Of a stretch of 64,000 nt of DNA, positions 1 to 7,781 are shown in pieces. The stretch is taken from contig NZ_CP035425.1 of assembly GCF_006740685.1 (NCBI RefSeq), forward strand, positions 845,687-909,686, read 5' to 3'. Numbering within the stretch: position 1 is the stretch's first letter; each line of letters opens with the position of its first letter. The position numbers were made by a program, and so were the translations under genes. Origin of the DNA: Candidatus Nitrosopumilus sp. SW. Lineage in GTDB: Archaea; Thermoproteota; Nitrososphaeria; Nitrososphaerales; Nitrosopumilaceae. The notes beneath the pieces were generated by a model, which was not told where the DNA came from, searched no databases, and saw nothing but the letters and a program-made list of their open reading frames with translations.

Positions 1-102
1 AACTCTATTGCATTATCTGATTATGCAATATCAAATATTGGATTAACAAAAGATGAATTAATAGAATCTGCATATGAAATTATCCAAAGTTGGGTAGAAT
101 GA
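1..102 (+). CDS. C-terminal end of a dephospho-CoA-kinase-like nucleotide kinase (5' truncated by window)
   Basis: Only the last 33 residues are inside the window, open from base 1 to a TGA at 100-102. The tail contains SDYAISNIGLTKDELIESA, which resembles the closing helix of dephospho-CoA kinase-like P-loop kinases (consensus NxGxxEEL). In other archaea this kinase often neighbours a UPF0201 gene, as it does here. The stop overlaps the next start (ATGA), so the two genes are probably translationally coupled. The identification rests on a short tail and on context, so it is tentative. Confidence 0.5.
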   Translation, partial: NSIALSDYAISNIGLTKDELIESAYEIIQSWVE

Positions 103-503
103 AAACTCCAAATTTTAATTGTAAAATTGAGATGTTTTGTGCAATTAACCCTTCAGAAGATCCTAAAAAAATTCAAAAAATACTTTCGAACGTTTTTCCA
201 TATTCCACAATTAAAACTGAAAATTTCTCAATTTCTGCAGAATCAAAAGACCTGAATTCTTTAGAAAAAATATACGAGGCAATTCATTCAAAACAATCTC
301 AAAAAACCTACAGACGAAATCTACAAAAAAACCTAAGAGATAATTCAACTTGGTTTTATCTCAACAAACAAGCAGCATTTGTAGACAAAATAGCTATTTG
401 TGAAGAATCTGCAGAATCTCCCTTGGGACCCATCAAAGTCATTCTTACTTCATCAAAAATTGATGAAATTATTGATTGGTTTGTGTATGGCGATGAGAAT
501 TAG
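99..503 (+). CDS. UPF0201 (COG1325) family protein
   Basis: A 134-residue protein starting at the ATG of an ATGA overlap with the upstream gene. A TTG nine bases upstream is also in frame, but the coupled ATG is preferred. The central K-Q-S-x-K-T-Y-R-R-N-L segment, the G-P-I-K-V segment and the C-terminal D-W-F-V-Y-G segment fit the UPF0201/COG1325 archaeal family, which has been proposed to act in RNA metabolism. That role is unproven. The length is typical for the family. A T-rich tract follows the stop. Confidence 0.7.
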   Translation: MKTPNFNCKIEMFCAINPSEDPKKIQKILSNVFPYSTIKTENFSISAESKDLNSLEKIYEAIHSKQSQKTYRRNLQKNLRDNSTWFYLNKQAAFVDKIAICEESAESPLGPIKVILTSSKIDEIIDWFVYGDEN

Positions 504-520
504 CTAAGAAAATTCAATCA

Positions 521-538
521 TTTTTGACTATTTTTTTT
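521..538 (+). terminator. T-rich tract after the UPF0201 gene
   Basis: Two runs of T (five, then eight) lie 18-35 bases after the stop. Archaeal RNA polymerase terminates on U-rich tracts without needing a hairpin, so this is a plausible terminator. It is position-based inference only. Confidence 0.4.
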
Positions 539-577
539 AGTATGAATCTAAAATCTATTTTTTTTGATTATTAGCAA

Positions 578-976
578 ATGTTCATAAAATTAGGCATAAT
601 TGCAGGAATAGTTATTCTTGCAGGAATGGTTTTTTCAAATGAGATAGAAACTATATTCCCATCAACATCTGCTACTGTAGTCGATTCCATAAAGAGTGAT
701 GTATCAAATCTTAGTTCTAAGGCTGTAAATTCTGTAGAACAAAGAATTGATAATTCTGTTGATAAGATCACTGAAAAAACAAGTAATGCAATCACAAATG
801 AAATAAACGAAGTTGGAAAAACTATTCAAAGTGAAATTTCTGATGTGAAAGAATCATCTCAAAAAACTATTCAAAGTGAAATTTCTGATGTGAAAGAATC
901 ATCTCAAAAAGCAATCACAAATTTTAATCCATTAGAATCAATTCAAAATATTTTTGCAAATTGGAATTTTTTCTAG
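578..976 (+). CDS. Membrane-anchored helical protein with a tandem 15-residue repeat
   Basis: A 132-residue protein of no recognised family. Residues 1-20 form one hydrophobic segment (a signal anchor). The rest is hydrophilic, rich in S, N, E, K and V, with heptad-like spacing typical of apolipoprotein-like or coiled-coil stalks. Residues 82-111 are two identical copies of a 15-residue block (T-I-Q-S-E-I-S-D-V-K-E-S-S-Q-K). The end is aromatic (N-W-N-F-F). It stands alone, convergent with the Sir2 operon. A surface or envelope stalk role is only a guess. Confidence 0.65.
   Translation: MFIKLGIIAGIVILAGMVFSNEIETIFPSTSATVVDSIKSDVSNLSSKAVNSVEQRIDNSVDKITEKTSNAITNEINEVGKTIQSEISDVKESSQKTIQSEISDVKESSQKAITNFNPLESIQNIFANWNFF
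821..910 (+). repeat. Two perfect tandem copies of a 45-bp unit within a gene
   Basis: Copy one is 821-865 and copy two is 866-910. They are identical at nucleotide level, including synonymous positions, and in frame (15 codons each). Perfect identity indicates a recent duplication and likely copy-number variation between strains. Confidence 0.9.
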
Positions 977-986
977 AAGTTTTTAA

Positions 987-1709
987 TTAATTTGGCTTAA
1001 ACAATGAAACAAATTCTGGTAGTGCATTTGCACTAGTATTTCTTATTGTGACATCCATCTCTGACGACATTTCAGTATTTTCTGGATTAATTTCTATTAG
1101 AATTGCATTGTTTTGTTTTGCATATATTGGTAGAGTGTTTGCAGGTGATACTACAAGTGATGTGCCTGCAATTATCATTAAATCTGATTGGTTTGCATGA
1201 ATTATTGCTTTTCCCCAAACATCTTGTGGAAGAGATTCTCCAAACCAAACAACATCTGGTCTTAGAATATTTCCACATTTACATATAGGAGGATTTTCAG
1301 AAAACTCTGTCATAATTTCATCATGAAAATTACAAACAGTGCATTTTATTTTTACAATACTTCCATGTAATTCCAAAACTTTAGTGCTTCCTGCTTTTTG
1401 ATGTAATCCATCAATATTTTGCGTTAAAACTACAACATCTGTATATTTCTCAAGTTCTGCAATTGCCTTGTGTCCTTGATTTGGTTCTGCTGAAAAAATA
1501 TTATGTCTCCTTTCATTATACCACTCCCAAACTAATTTTGGATCATCATAAAATGCATCAATTGTGGCTAATTTCATAGCATCATAGTTTCTCCAGAGGC
1601 CATCTTTGCCTCTAAACGTAGGGATTCCACTCTCTTGTGAGATCCCTGCACCAGTTACAAATACGATCTTCTTTGCATTCTCAATTTGGTCTTTAATTGA
1701 TTCAAACAT
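987..1709 (-). CDS. cobB: Sir2-family NAD-dependent protein deacylase (sirtuin)
   Basis: A 240-residue class III deacetylase. It removes acyl groups from lysines using NAD+, giving nicotinamide and O-acyl-ADP-ribose. Seen: the Rossmann motif GAGISQESGIPTFRG near residue 20, the catalytic T-Q-N-I-D-G-L-H segment with its His about residue 115, a four-Cys zinc site (C-T-V-C and C-K-C), and the G-T-S-L-V-V-S-P segment. The length is standard for the prokaryotic family. It is the last gene of a leftward operon, two bases after rnz. Archaeal targets include chromatin protein Alba and acetyl-CoA synthetase; none is indicated here. Confidence 0.92.
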   Translation of the reverse strand: MFESIKDQIENAKKIVFVTGAGISQESGIPTFRGKDGLWRNYDAMKLATIDAFYDDPKLVWEWYNERRHNIFSAEPNQGHKAIAELEKYTDVVVLTQNIDGLHQKAGSTKVLELHGSIVKIKCTVCNFHDEIMTEFSENPPICKCGNILRPDVVWFGESLPQDVWGKAIIHANQSDLMIIAGTSLVVSPANTLPIYAKQNNAILIEINPENTEMSSEMDVTIRNTSANALPEFVSLFKPN

Positions 1710-1711
1710 GC

Positions 1712-2611
1712 TTATTTGATCTCTATTTTCAAAAGATCTTTTGCAGTAATTACTGAGTCATGAATTTCTTTTGCTTCTTTCAAATGTTCAACTTCATCTT
1801 TGTATCTTGCTGAAAAATGTGTTAAGATTAGATTTTTCACTTTGGCATTTTTTGCTACTGTTGCAGCTTGTTTTGCAGTTGAATGACATGTATCTTGGGC
1901 CTTTTGTTTTTCATTCTCAAGAAATGTGGAATCAAACACAAGATAATCACATTCTTCAAAAAATTCTTCTAATTCCTTTGTAGGCATTGTATCTCCTGAA
2001 ATACCTATTTTTTTGCCTGGACGTTTTTCACCTAAGACCTCATTTGGTTTTATTGTTTTTTCATTAACCGTAATTTTATTTCCATTTTGTAGTTTATTCC
2101 ATAATTCTCCTTCAGGTATTCCTAATTCCTTAGCTTTTTCAACATTAAATCTACCAGGTTTATCTTTTTCTTCAAATAGATATGAATATGCAACAATCGA
2201 ATGATTTGCTTTACATGCACGTATTGAAAATTTTTCATTTTCAAAAATTTTTTCATCTTTAATTGTATTGATCAAAATTGGAAATGACAATCCAAAATTC
2301 AAGACTTTGATGTTTGCTGCAATAAACTCTTCAACTCCACTAGGTCCAAAAATCTCTAATGGCTCTGTTCTGTTTTGCATAGACATTGTTTGCAATAATC
2401 CTAAAATCCCTACACAATGATCGCCATGAAGATGTGTAACAAATATTTTCATTTTTTTATTCCACCCCAACCCTGATTTCATATATGAAATTTGTGCAGC
2501 CTCACCTGCATCAAACATGAGAACTTCACCTTCTCTCTCCAAACATATACATGATAATCCTCTATTCTCAGTTGGTTGTGCAGCTGAAGTTCCAAGAAAT
2601 ACTAGTTTCAT
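1712..2611 (-). CDS. rnz: Ribonuclease Z (tRNA 3' endonuclease)
   Basis: A 299-residue metallo-beta-lactamase-fold nuclease that cuts pre-tRNA 3' trailers before CCA addition. Seen: the opening M-K-L-V-F-L-G-T-S-A-A-Q-P, the zinc motif H60-L-H-G-D-H65 (HxHxDH), a later S-G-D-T motif supplying the bridging Asp, and a C-terminal T-H-F-S-A-R-Y segment with the last His. The start overlaps the stop of the upstream methyltransferase by four bases. The tRNA-Arg gene in this window has no encoded CCA, so a 3'-processing enzyme is needed. Confidence 0.93.
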   Translation of the reverse strand: MKLVFLGTSAAQPTENRGLSCICLEREGEVLMFDAGEAAQISYMKSGLGWNKKMKIFVTHLHGDHCVGILGLLQTMSMQNRTEPLEIFGPSGVEEFIAANIKVLNFGLSFPILINTIKDEKIFENEKFSIRACKANHSIVAYSYLFEEKDKPGRFNVEKAKELGIPEGELWNKLQNGNKITVNEKTIKPNEVLGEKRPGKKIGISGDTMPTKELEEFFEECDYLVFDSTFLENEKQKAQDTCHSTAKQAATVAKNAKVKNLILTHFSARYKDEVEHLKEAKEIHDSVITAKDLLKIEIK

Positions 2612-3555
2612 TTTATCAGAATTGTCCTTGTCAAGCTTTTATGCCTATAGATTTGATATTTTTTTAATCCTTTTAATTTCAGTTTGTCTCCGAATTCCTT
2701 TTTGTACATTATAGCCATCTTCTTTCTTTTTGGGACAATAGTCACAAATCTCTTAATGATCTCTTCAGGGTTTTCTGATGTTTTTGTATTTTTTCCATAT
2801 GGAAAATCTGTTACAATTCCGTCAAATTCATCAGCCATGTTCTTAATTTCTTGAAAATCTGAATGAATTACTTTTGATTTGTATCCATTTTCTTTGAGAT
2901 TCTTTTTTGTGATTTCAACCATTTTTTCATCAAAATCTAAGCCAATCCCGTGAATTCCCATTGATTCAGCTTCTAGAAGTGTAGTACCTGTTCCACAGAA
3001 TGGATCACAAACTGTTTCTCCTTTTTTTAGTCCAATCAGATTGATCATTGCCCTTGTTAACTTCCAATCTAGTTCATGCGGCTGTGATATTGCTTTTTTT
3101 GGTCTCTTTTTCTCCTTTGTTTTTTTAGAAAATCCGAAAAAATTTTCTTTGTTTGTAAAAATCAGATAAACTGTAATGTCTGGATTTTCAAGTTTTACCT
3201 TTGCATTAGAGAATTTTGAAATCATATCACCCATTGAATTTTCTAATTCTGGTATGTCAAACTGATTTGAAGATAAATTGATAATTCTACAAACAAATGT
3301 TTTTGCATTTTTTAATATTTCAAAATTTCCTTCATCTAAAAATAATCCAGACATTTTTCGTAATATCTGTCCTGAGGTTTTTACAAATGTCGCTTTCTTT
3401 GAAATTTCATGCCAATTAGTCTTTGATTGAACAATTACTAAATTAGAAATAACTTTAATTTTTGAAAATCTATCAAAAGTTTTGGCTATTGCAATAATTT
3501 CATCTGTTGCAATTTGTAATTGATCTTTGGATAGTACAAAAAAACTTTCTGGCAT
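2608..3555 (-). CDS. THUMP-type tRNA guanosine N2-methyltransferase (Trm11/TrmG10-like)
   Basis: A 315-residue protein with an N-terminal THUMP-like RNA-binding half (about 1-150) and a C-terminal Rossmann methyltransferase. The SAM site is the D-P-F-C-G-T-G-T-T-L-L-E-A segment. The catalytic motif IV reads T-D-F-P-Y-G, where archaeal TrmG10 and Trm11 enzymes normally have D-P-P-Y-G. It most likely methylates a guanosine of tRNA such as G10; the exact position cannot be read from sequence. The ATG overlaps the prs stop by one base, and a C-terminal overlap couples it to rnz. Confidence 0.8.
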   Translation of the reverse strand: MPESFFVLSKDQLQIATDEIIAIAKTFDRFSKIKVISNLVIVQSKTNWHEISKKATFVKTSGQILRKMSGLFLDEGNFEILKNAKTFVCRIINLSSNQFDIPELENSMGDMISKFSNAKVKLENPDITVYLIFTNKENFFGFSKKTKEKKRPKKAISQPHELDWKLTRAMINLIGLKKGETVCDPFCGTGTTLLEAESMGIHGIGLDFDEKMVEITKKNLKENGYKSKVIHSDFQEIKNMADEFDGIVTDFPYGKNTKTSENPEEIIKRFVTIVPKRKKMAIMYKKEFGDKLKLKGLKKYQIYRHKSLTRTILIK

Positions 3556-4433
3556 TATATTATTGCCTTTGCAATTGTATTTGATACATCTACTATTGAT
3601 GTATTACCTGGAATAGTATTTGCACTTACAATTTTTGTAACTCCGGATTTTTTTATTTTCTTTTCAGCATCATTCATCAATAGTGCATGTGTACATGCTA
3701 CAAAAACTCTTTTACATTTTTCTTTTTTAAGAAATTTTGTTGCATTAACTATACTTCCACCAGTACTTATCATATCATCAACTAAAATCAAATCACGTCC
3801 TATGACATCAGCTTGTTTTGTCTTGATCTGTACTTTGCCTGTTTTTCTATCTCTTTTCTTTTGTAATGCAATGAATTCTATTCCCATTTCCTTGGCAAAT
3901 TCTTTTGCCCTTTCTTTTCCACCTTGATCTGGTGAAACAACTAATGGGTTTTTTAGGCTCATTTTTTTGAAATATCTTGCCAGATCTGGCACTGCTGATA
4001 CATTTTTGGATTTTATGGTGAAATATTTGAGCCCAATCAAACTGTGGATATCAACTACAATTAGTTTTGATGCACCTGCACCTTTGAATAATTTAGCCAG
4101 AACTTTCATGGTAACAATTTCTCCTGGCAAAAATTCCCTGTCCTGTCTTGCATATCCCATGTAAGGAATTACAACGATAACTTCAGATGATGTTTCTTTA
4201 GCTTTTGAGATTAATGATAATGCTTGAATTAGATTTGTATCTACAGGTGGATAAATTGATTGAACAACAATTGATCTTTTTTTAGATATATTTCCCTTGA
4301 GTGTTATCTTACTTTCTCCATCAGGAAAAACCCTTACCTCAGATTTTACAAAATTTGCTTTAGTCTTTCTAGCTAATTTCCTTCCTAAATCTTCTGATGA
4401 CTTTCCACAAATTACTGATAGTTTACTCAACAA
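3555..4433 (-). CDS. prs: Ribose-phosphate pyrophosphokinase (PRPP synthase)
   Basis: A 292-residue enzyme making PRPP from ribose 5-phosphate and ATP for nucleotide, His and NAD synthesis. Seen: the F-P-D-G-E flexible region about residue 36, the A-R-Q-D-R-E-F-L catalytic loop, the S-P-D-Q-G-G segment, and the PRPP-binding loop D-L-I-L-V-D-D-M-I-S-T-G-G. The length is of the short archaeal class II/III type. It is the first gene of the leftward operon with the THUMP methyltransferase, rnz and Sir2. No promoter element is clear in the 48 bases before the MscS gene. Confidence 0.94.
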   Translation of the reverse strand: MLSKLSVICGKSSEDLGRKLARKTKANFVKSEVRVFPDGESKITLKGNISKKRSIVVQSIYPPVDTNLIQALSLISKAKETSSEVIVVIPYMGYARQDREFLPGEIVTMKVLAKLFKGAGASKLIVVDIHSLIGLKYFTIKSKNVSAVPDLARYFKKMSLKNPLVVSPDQGGKERAKEFAKEMGIEFIALQKKRDRKTGKVQIKTKQADVIGRDLILVDDMISTGGSIVNATKFLKKEKCKRVFVACTHALLMNDAEKKIKKSGVTKIVSANTIPGNTSIVDVSNTIAKAII

Positions 4434-4481
4434 GAAAATGTGAATTAATGGGATTCTTAAGTTTTGAGAAGTGGATTGAGA

Positions 4482-6221
4482 TTAATCCTCTCCTCCACCG
4501 CGTCCAATATCTCCTATTCCGTATTCATCAATTACTTTGTCTCTATTTGAATCAAGTTTACTGATTTCTTCAAATTCTTTCTTTTCATCTCCCTGATAGA
4601 CAGTTCGAATTGGCCATGGAATTCTAATATCATATTTTTTGAATTGTTCATACATAATCATCCGCATATCTGTCTGAACTTTGAATTGTGAACCGTAATC
4701 TCTAACATATACCCAAACTGAAAAATCAAGTGACGAATCATTGAATTGATTAAAACGAACAACTGGTTGGTTTAAATTTTCTATTACTTCTTTATCACAT
4801 CCACAACTTGGCAAATTTTGCTCCAAGTATGGACAACTATTTTGTACAACAAGATGTCTGCCTCTTTCATCTGTAGTTTCTTTCATTGCTTTTTTTCCAA
4901 CTTTTACAAGAATTGCTGCAACTTGTTTAGGATTATTCAAATATGATACTCCAACTTGTACAATTGCTGGAACTGTTTTGAGTTCTTTTGAATAATTTAT
5001 TATCTGAGAATTTACCAAATTTCTAGTTGGTATTACTGCATATGATTCATTTAGTGCATGCCTAATGTATGTAACTCTAGGCGTAATTTTATGTACGTAC
5101 CCGTTAAAATTTGTCTCTAATTGAATCCTGTCTCCTTCAACAAAAATTTTGTCTTTTCGAATCATTATGTATGCAAAGTAATTCTGCATTGTTTCTTGTA
5201 ATGCAAGACCTAGACCTATTGCAAAACCACCAGTTGCAGTTGCTAGTACAAAAAGATCTACTCCCCACCAACTTACTACACCTAATACAACTGCAACAAA
5301 AATTCCAACTGGAAGAATTTGTTTATATGATTTTGGAAGATCTTTTCGTTTTCTTTCAGCATATCCTGCAGGACGTGCACCTGGAATTATTGGATCAAAA
5401 TGATTTAATCTTTTTTCTTCTCTCCAAATATCAATTTGATAAATTTCCTCAGGTTCTTGACCTGGTTTTAGGCTTTTCCCTGACTCGTTATTTCCTGAAA
5501 AACAATCATTGTAATATTTTTCATATTTTTCACGTTCTGATTTCTTAAATTCTTCAAATGGGTTTTTCACTAAATTTTGAAATGAGCCTATAGGGTTACC
5601 TCTTCTTGTTCGAAGTAATTCGAGTTTTCTTCTACCTTCAACTGTTTCTAATAGATTTCTAAACTCTTTTTCATCTAACCCTTCAGGAGTATTTTTTGGA
5701 GGAATCCATTCAAATAATCTGTGAAACAAGTCTTCATTATCATCTTTAAAACCACGAAGTTCTTTCCATTGACCAAAGTCTTCTTTTTCAAGATTAGATT
5801 TTTCTATTTTAGTAAGTAGTATTGGGATAATGTGTGAAATCGTATAGCCTATTACTAGGATGTTAATCGTGTTTAATGTTTTTGCAAACGTATCTGATGC
5901 TGAGAATTCTTCTATAGTTAGTTCTGAGTCATTGAATAATTCTGTGGTTTGAATATACACATTAACTGATGAAATTAATGCTATAGCAAAAAAAGGCAAG
6001 ATAGCAACTCGCACAAATCTAGCAAAATGCGGTCTTGTATACGAAAACTTTTGTCTTTTTGTCCAGTTTGCAAAACCTCTGTAAGCTATAACAATTCCAA
6101 TTATACCTATGATTAACACGGCAATAGCAATCTGTAACGATGCGGATGATGCAATCAACTGTGGAATCGCATCAAATTGTACTACTTGTTCTGAAACTAC
6201 ATCAAGTACTTCTTCAGCCAT
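4482..6221 (-). CDS. MscS-family mechanosensitive ion channel, large form
   Basis: A 579-residue membrane channel. Predicted transmembrane segments: about 29-48, 69-91 and 117-137, then a roughly 160-residue charged cytoplasmic insertion, then two helices at 303-355. The last pair holds the Gly/Ala-rich pore helix (G-G-F-A-I-G-L-G-L-A-L-Q) typical of MscS. The beta and alpha/beta vestibule follows (about 356-545), with an acidic glycine-rich tail (G-R-G-G-G-E-D). It would release osmolytes under hypo-osmotic shock. The long insertion between the third and fourth helices and the four-Cys stretch (C-P-Y-L...C-G-C) are not classic MscS features. Confidence 0.85.
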   Translation of the reverse strand: MAEEVLDVVSEQVVQFDAIPQLIASSASLQIAIAVLIIGIIGIVIAYRGFANWTKRQKFSYTRPHFARFVRVAILPFFAIALISSVNVYIQTTELFNDSELTIEEFSASDTFAKTLNTINILVIGYTISHIIPILLTKIEKSNLEKEDFGQWKELRGFKDDNEDLFHRLFEWIPPKNTPEGLDEKEFRNLLETVEGRRKLELLRTRRGNPIGSFQNLVKNPFEEFKKSEREKYEKYYNDCFSGNNESGKSLKPGQEPEEIYQIDIWREEKRLNHFDPIIPGARPAGYAERKRKDLPKSYKQILPVGIFVAVVLGVVSWWGVDLFVLATATGGFAIGLGLALQETMQNYFAYIMIRKDKIFVEGDRIQLETNFNGYVHKITPRVTYIRHALNESYAVIPTRNLVNSQIINYSKELKTVPAIVQVGVSYLNNPKQVAAILVKVGKKAMKETTDERGRHLVVQNSCPYLEQNLPSCGCDKEVIENLNQPVVRFNQFNDSSLDFSVWVYVRDYGSQFKVQTDMRMIMYEQFKKYDIRIPWPIRTVYQGDEKKEFEEISKLDSNRDKVIDEYGIGDIGRGGGED

Positions 6222-6346
6222 ATCTAATCACTATCTTCTCCAAACCTCTTCTGAATAAAACATTAAGGCATATTATCATTATTTATAGAAAATCTATGCG
6301 TAATGAGCCTGTAACCTTTAACAAGGGTAAACCTACTATTTACTAA

Positions 6347-7711
6347 ATGACCCATCAAGAATCAGTTTGGGGTGATTCACCTTCACTAAAATCTTATACA
6401 CTATCAAATTTTCGTGAACTTCCACAAATTCAGAATCTCTCTGAAGAAAAACAATTTGAAATGGAAGTTGTAGGAAATGTTTTGCCATTTAAGGCAAACA
6501 ACTATGTTGTTGAACAGTTAATTGATTGGAAAAACATTCCAACTGATCCAATGTACGTTCTAACATTTCCTCAAAGAGGAATGTTAAAGCCTGAACATTA
6601 TTCAAAAATGGAAAAGGTTCTAAATAATACCACTGATAAAAAAGAAATTGCAGCAGTTGCAAATGAAATTCGTTTACAACTTAATCCCCATCCTGCAGGA
6701 CAAATGGAACTAAATGTTCCAACTCTAAAAGATGGTACTAAATTATATGGAATGCAACACAAATACAAAGAAACTTGTTTATTCTTTCCAAGTCAAAGTC
6801 AGACTTGTCATGCATATTGCAGTTTTTGTTTTAGATGGCCACAATTTGTAGGAATGGATGAAATGAAATTTGCAATGAAAGAAGGTGAACAACTTGTTCA
6901 ATACGTTTCCGAACATCCTGAAATTACTGATGTTCTTTTCACCGGTGGTGATCCAATGATAATGAAGGCAAAAATGTTTTCAAAATATATTGATGCTTTA
7001 ATTGAATCAAAATTACCAAATCTTAAAACAATTAGAATTGGAACAAAATCTCTTTCTTATTGGCCATACAAATTTTTGACAGATTCAGATTCTCAAGAAA
7101 TGTTAGAAGTTTTCAGAAAGATCACTGATAGCGGCATACATCTTGCATTCATGGCTCATTTTAATCACCTAAACGAATTATCAACCGATGCTGTAAAATC
7201 TGCAATCAAAGAAGTAAGAAATACAGGTGCCCAGATTAGAACACAATCTCCACTTTTAGCTCATATCAATGATGATGCGGAAATGTGGGCAAAAATGTGG
7301 ACAAAACAAGTTCAACTTGGTTGTATACCATACTACATGTTTGTAGTAAGAGATACAGGAGCTCAACATTACTTTGGAGTTCCTCTGGTTAGAGCATATG
7401 AAATTTTTAGAAAAGCTTATTCCTCGGTAAGTGGTTTAGCTCGAACTGTTCGTGGACCAAGTATGTCTGCAACTCCTGGTAAAGTACATGTTATTGGAAC
7501 TGCTCAACTAAACGATCAAAAGGTAATCGTTTTACGATTTTTACAAGGCAGAAATCCTGATTGGGTACAAGTTCCGTTTTTTGCTAAATATGATGAAAAT
7601 GCAATCTGGTTGGATGATCTTAAACCTGCATTAACTGAAAAATTCTTCTTTGAAGATGAAATGAATAATTTCAAAAAATCACACCCAGTTGATGATTATC
7701 CAGAATCTTAA
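6347..7711 (+). CDS. KamA-family radical SAM protein (lysine 2,3-aminomutase-like)
   Basis: A 454-residue protein. The radical SAM cluster motif is C154-HAY-C158-SF-C161, the CxxxCxxC signature, preceded by F-F-P-S-Q-S-Q-T. A G-G-D-P-M motif (SAM binding) follows near residue 205. The P-G-K motif with Lys about 379 sits where lysine aminomutases place the PLP-binding lysine, but the usual glycine-rich stretch around it is replaced by S-M-S-A-T-P-G-K. It may make beta-lysine or act on another amino acid; no beta-lysine acetyltransferase is adjacent. A short 16-codon frame abuts its ATG (TAAATG). Confidence 0.85.
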   Translation: MTHQESVWGDSPSLKSYTLSNFRELPQIQNLSEEKQFEMEVVGNVLPFKANNYVVEQLIDWKNIPTDPMYVLTFPQRGMLKPEHYSKMEKVLNNTTDKKEIAAVANEIRLQLNPHPAGQMELNVPTLKDGTKLYGMQHKYKETCLFFPSQSQTCHAYCSFCFRWPQFVGMDEMKFAMKEGEQLVQYVSEHPEITDVLFTGGDPMIMKAKMFSKYIDALIESKLPNLKTIRIGTKSLSYWPYKFLTDSDSQEMLEVFRKITDSGIHLAFMAHFNHLNELSTDAVKSAIKEVRNTGAQIRTQSPLLAHINDDAEMWAKMWTKQVQLGCIPYYMFVVRDTGAQHYFGVPLVRAYEIFRKAYSSVSGLARTVRGPSMSATPGKVHVIGTAQLNDQKVIVLRFLQGRNPDWVQVPFFAKYDENAIWLDDLKPALTEKFFFEDEMNNFKKSHPVDDYPES

Positions 7712-7781
7712 TTTACCTGACCATCTTGACAAATCTATCTTACTTGATAACATTAGTAAATTGATTTTCTAAACATATCAA

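Noticed and set aside
571-795. 74-residue minus-strand frame opposite the repeat protein
   Set aside because: It overlaps the sense gene's signal anchor and has no promoter or motif; the sense frame carries in-frame 45-bp repeats.
5111-5548. 145-residue frame on the plus strand inside the MscS gene
   Set aside because: It is antisense to a well-supported channel gene, has low-complexity Leu/Gln content and no family match.
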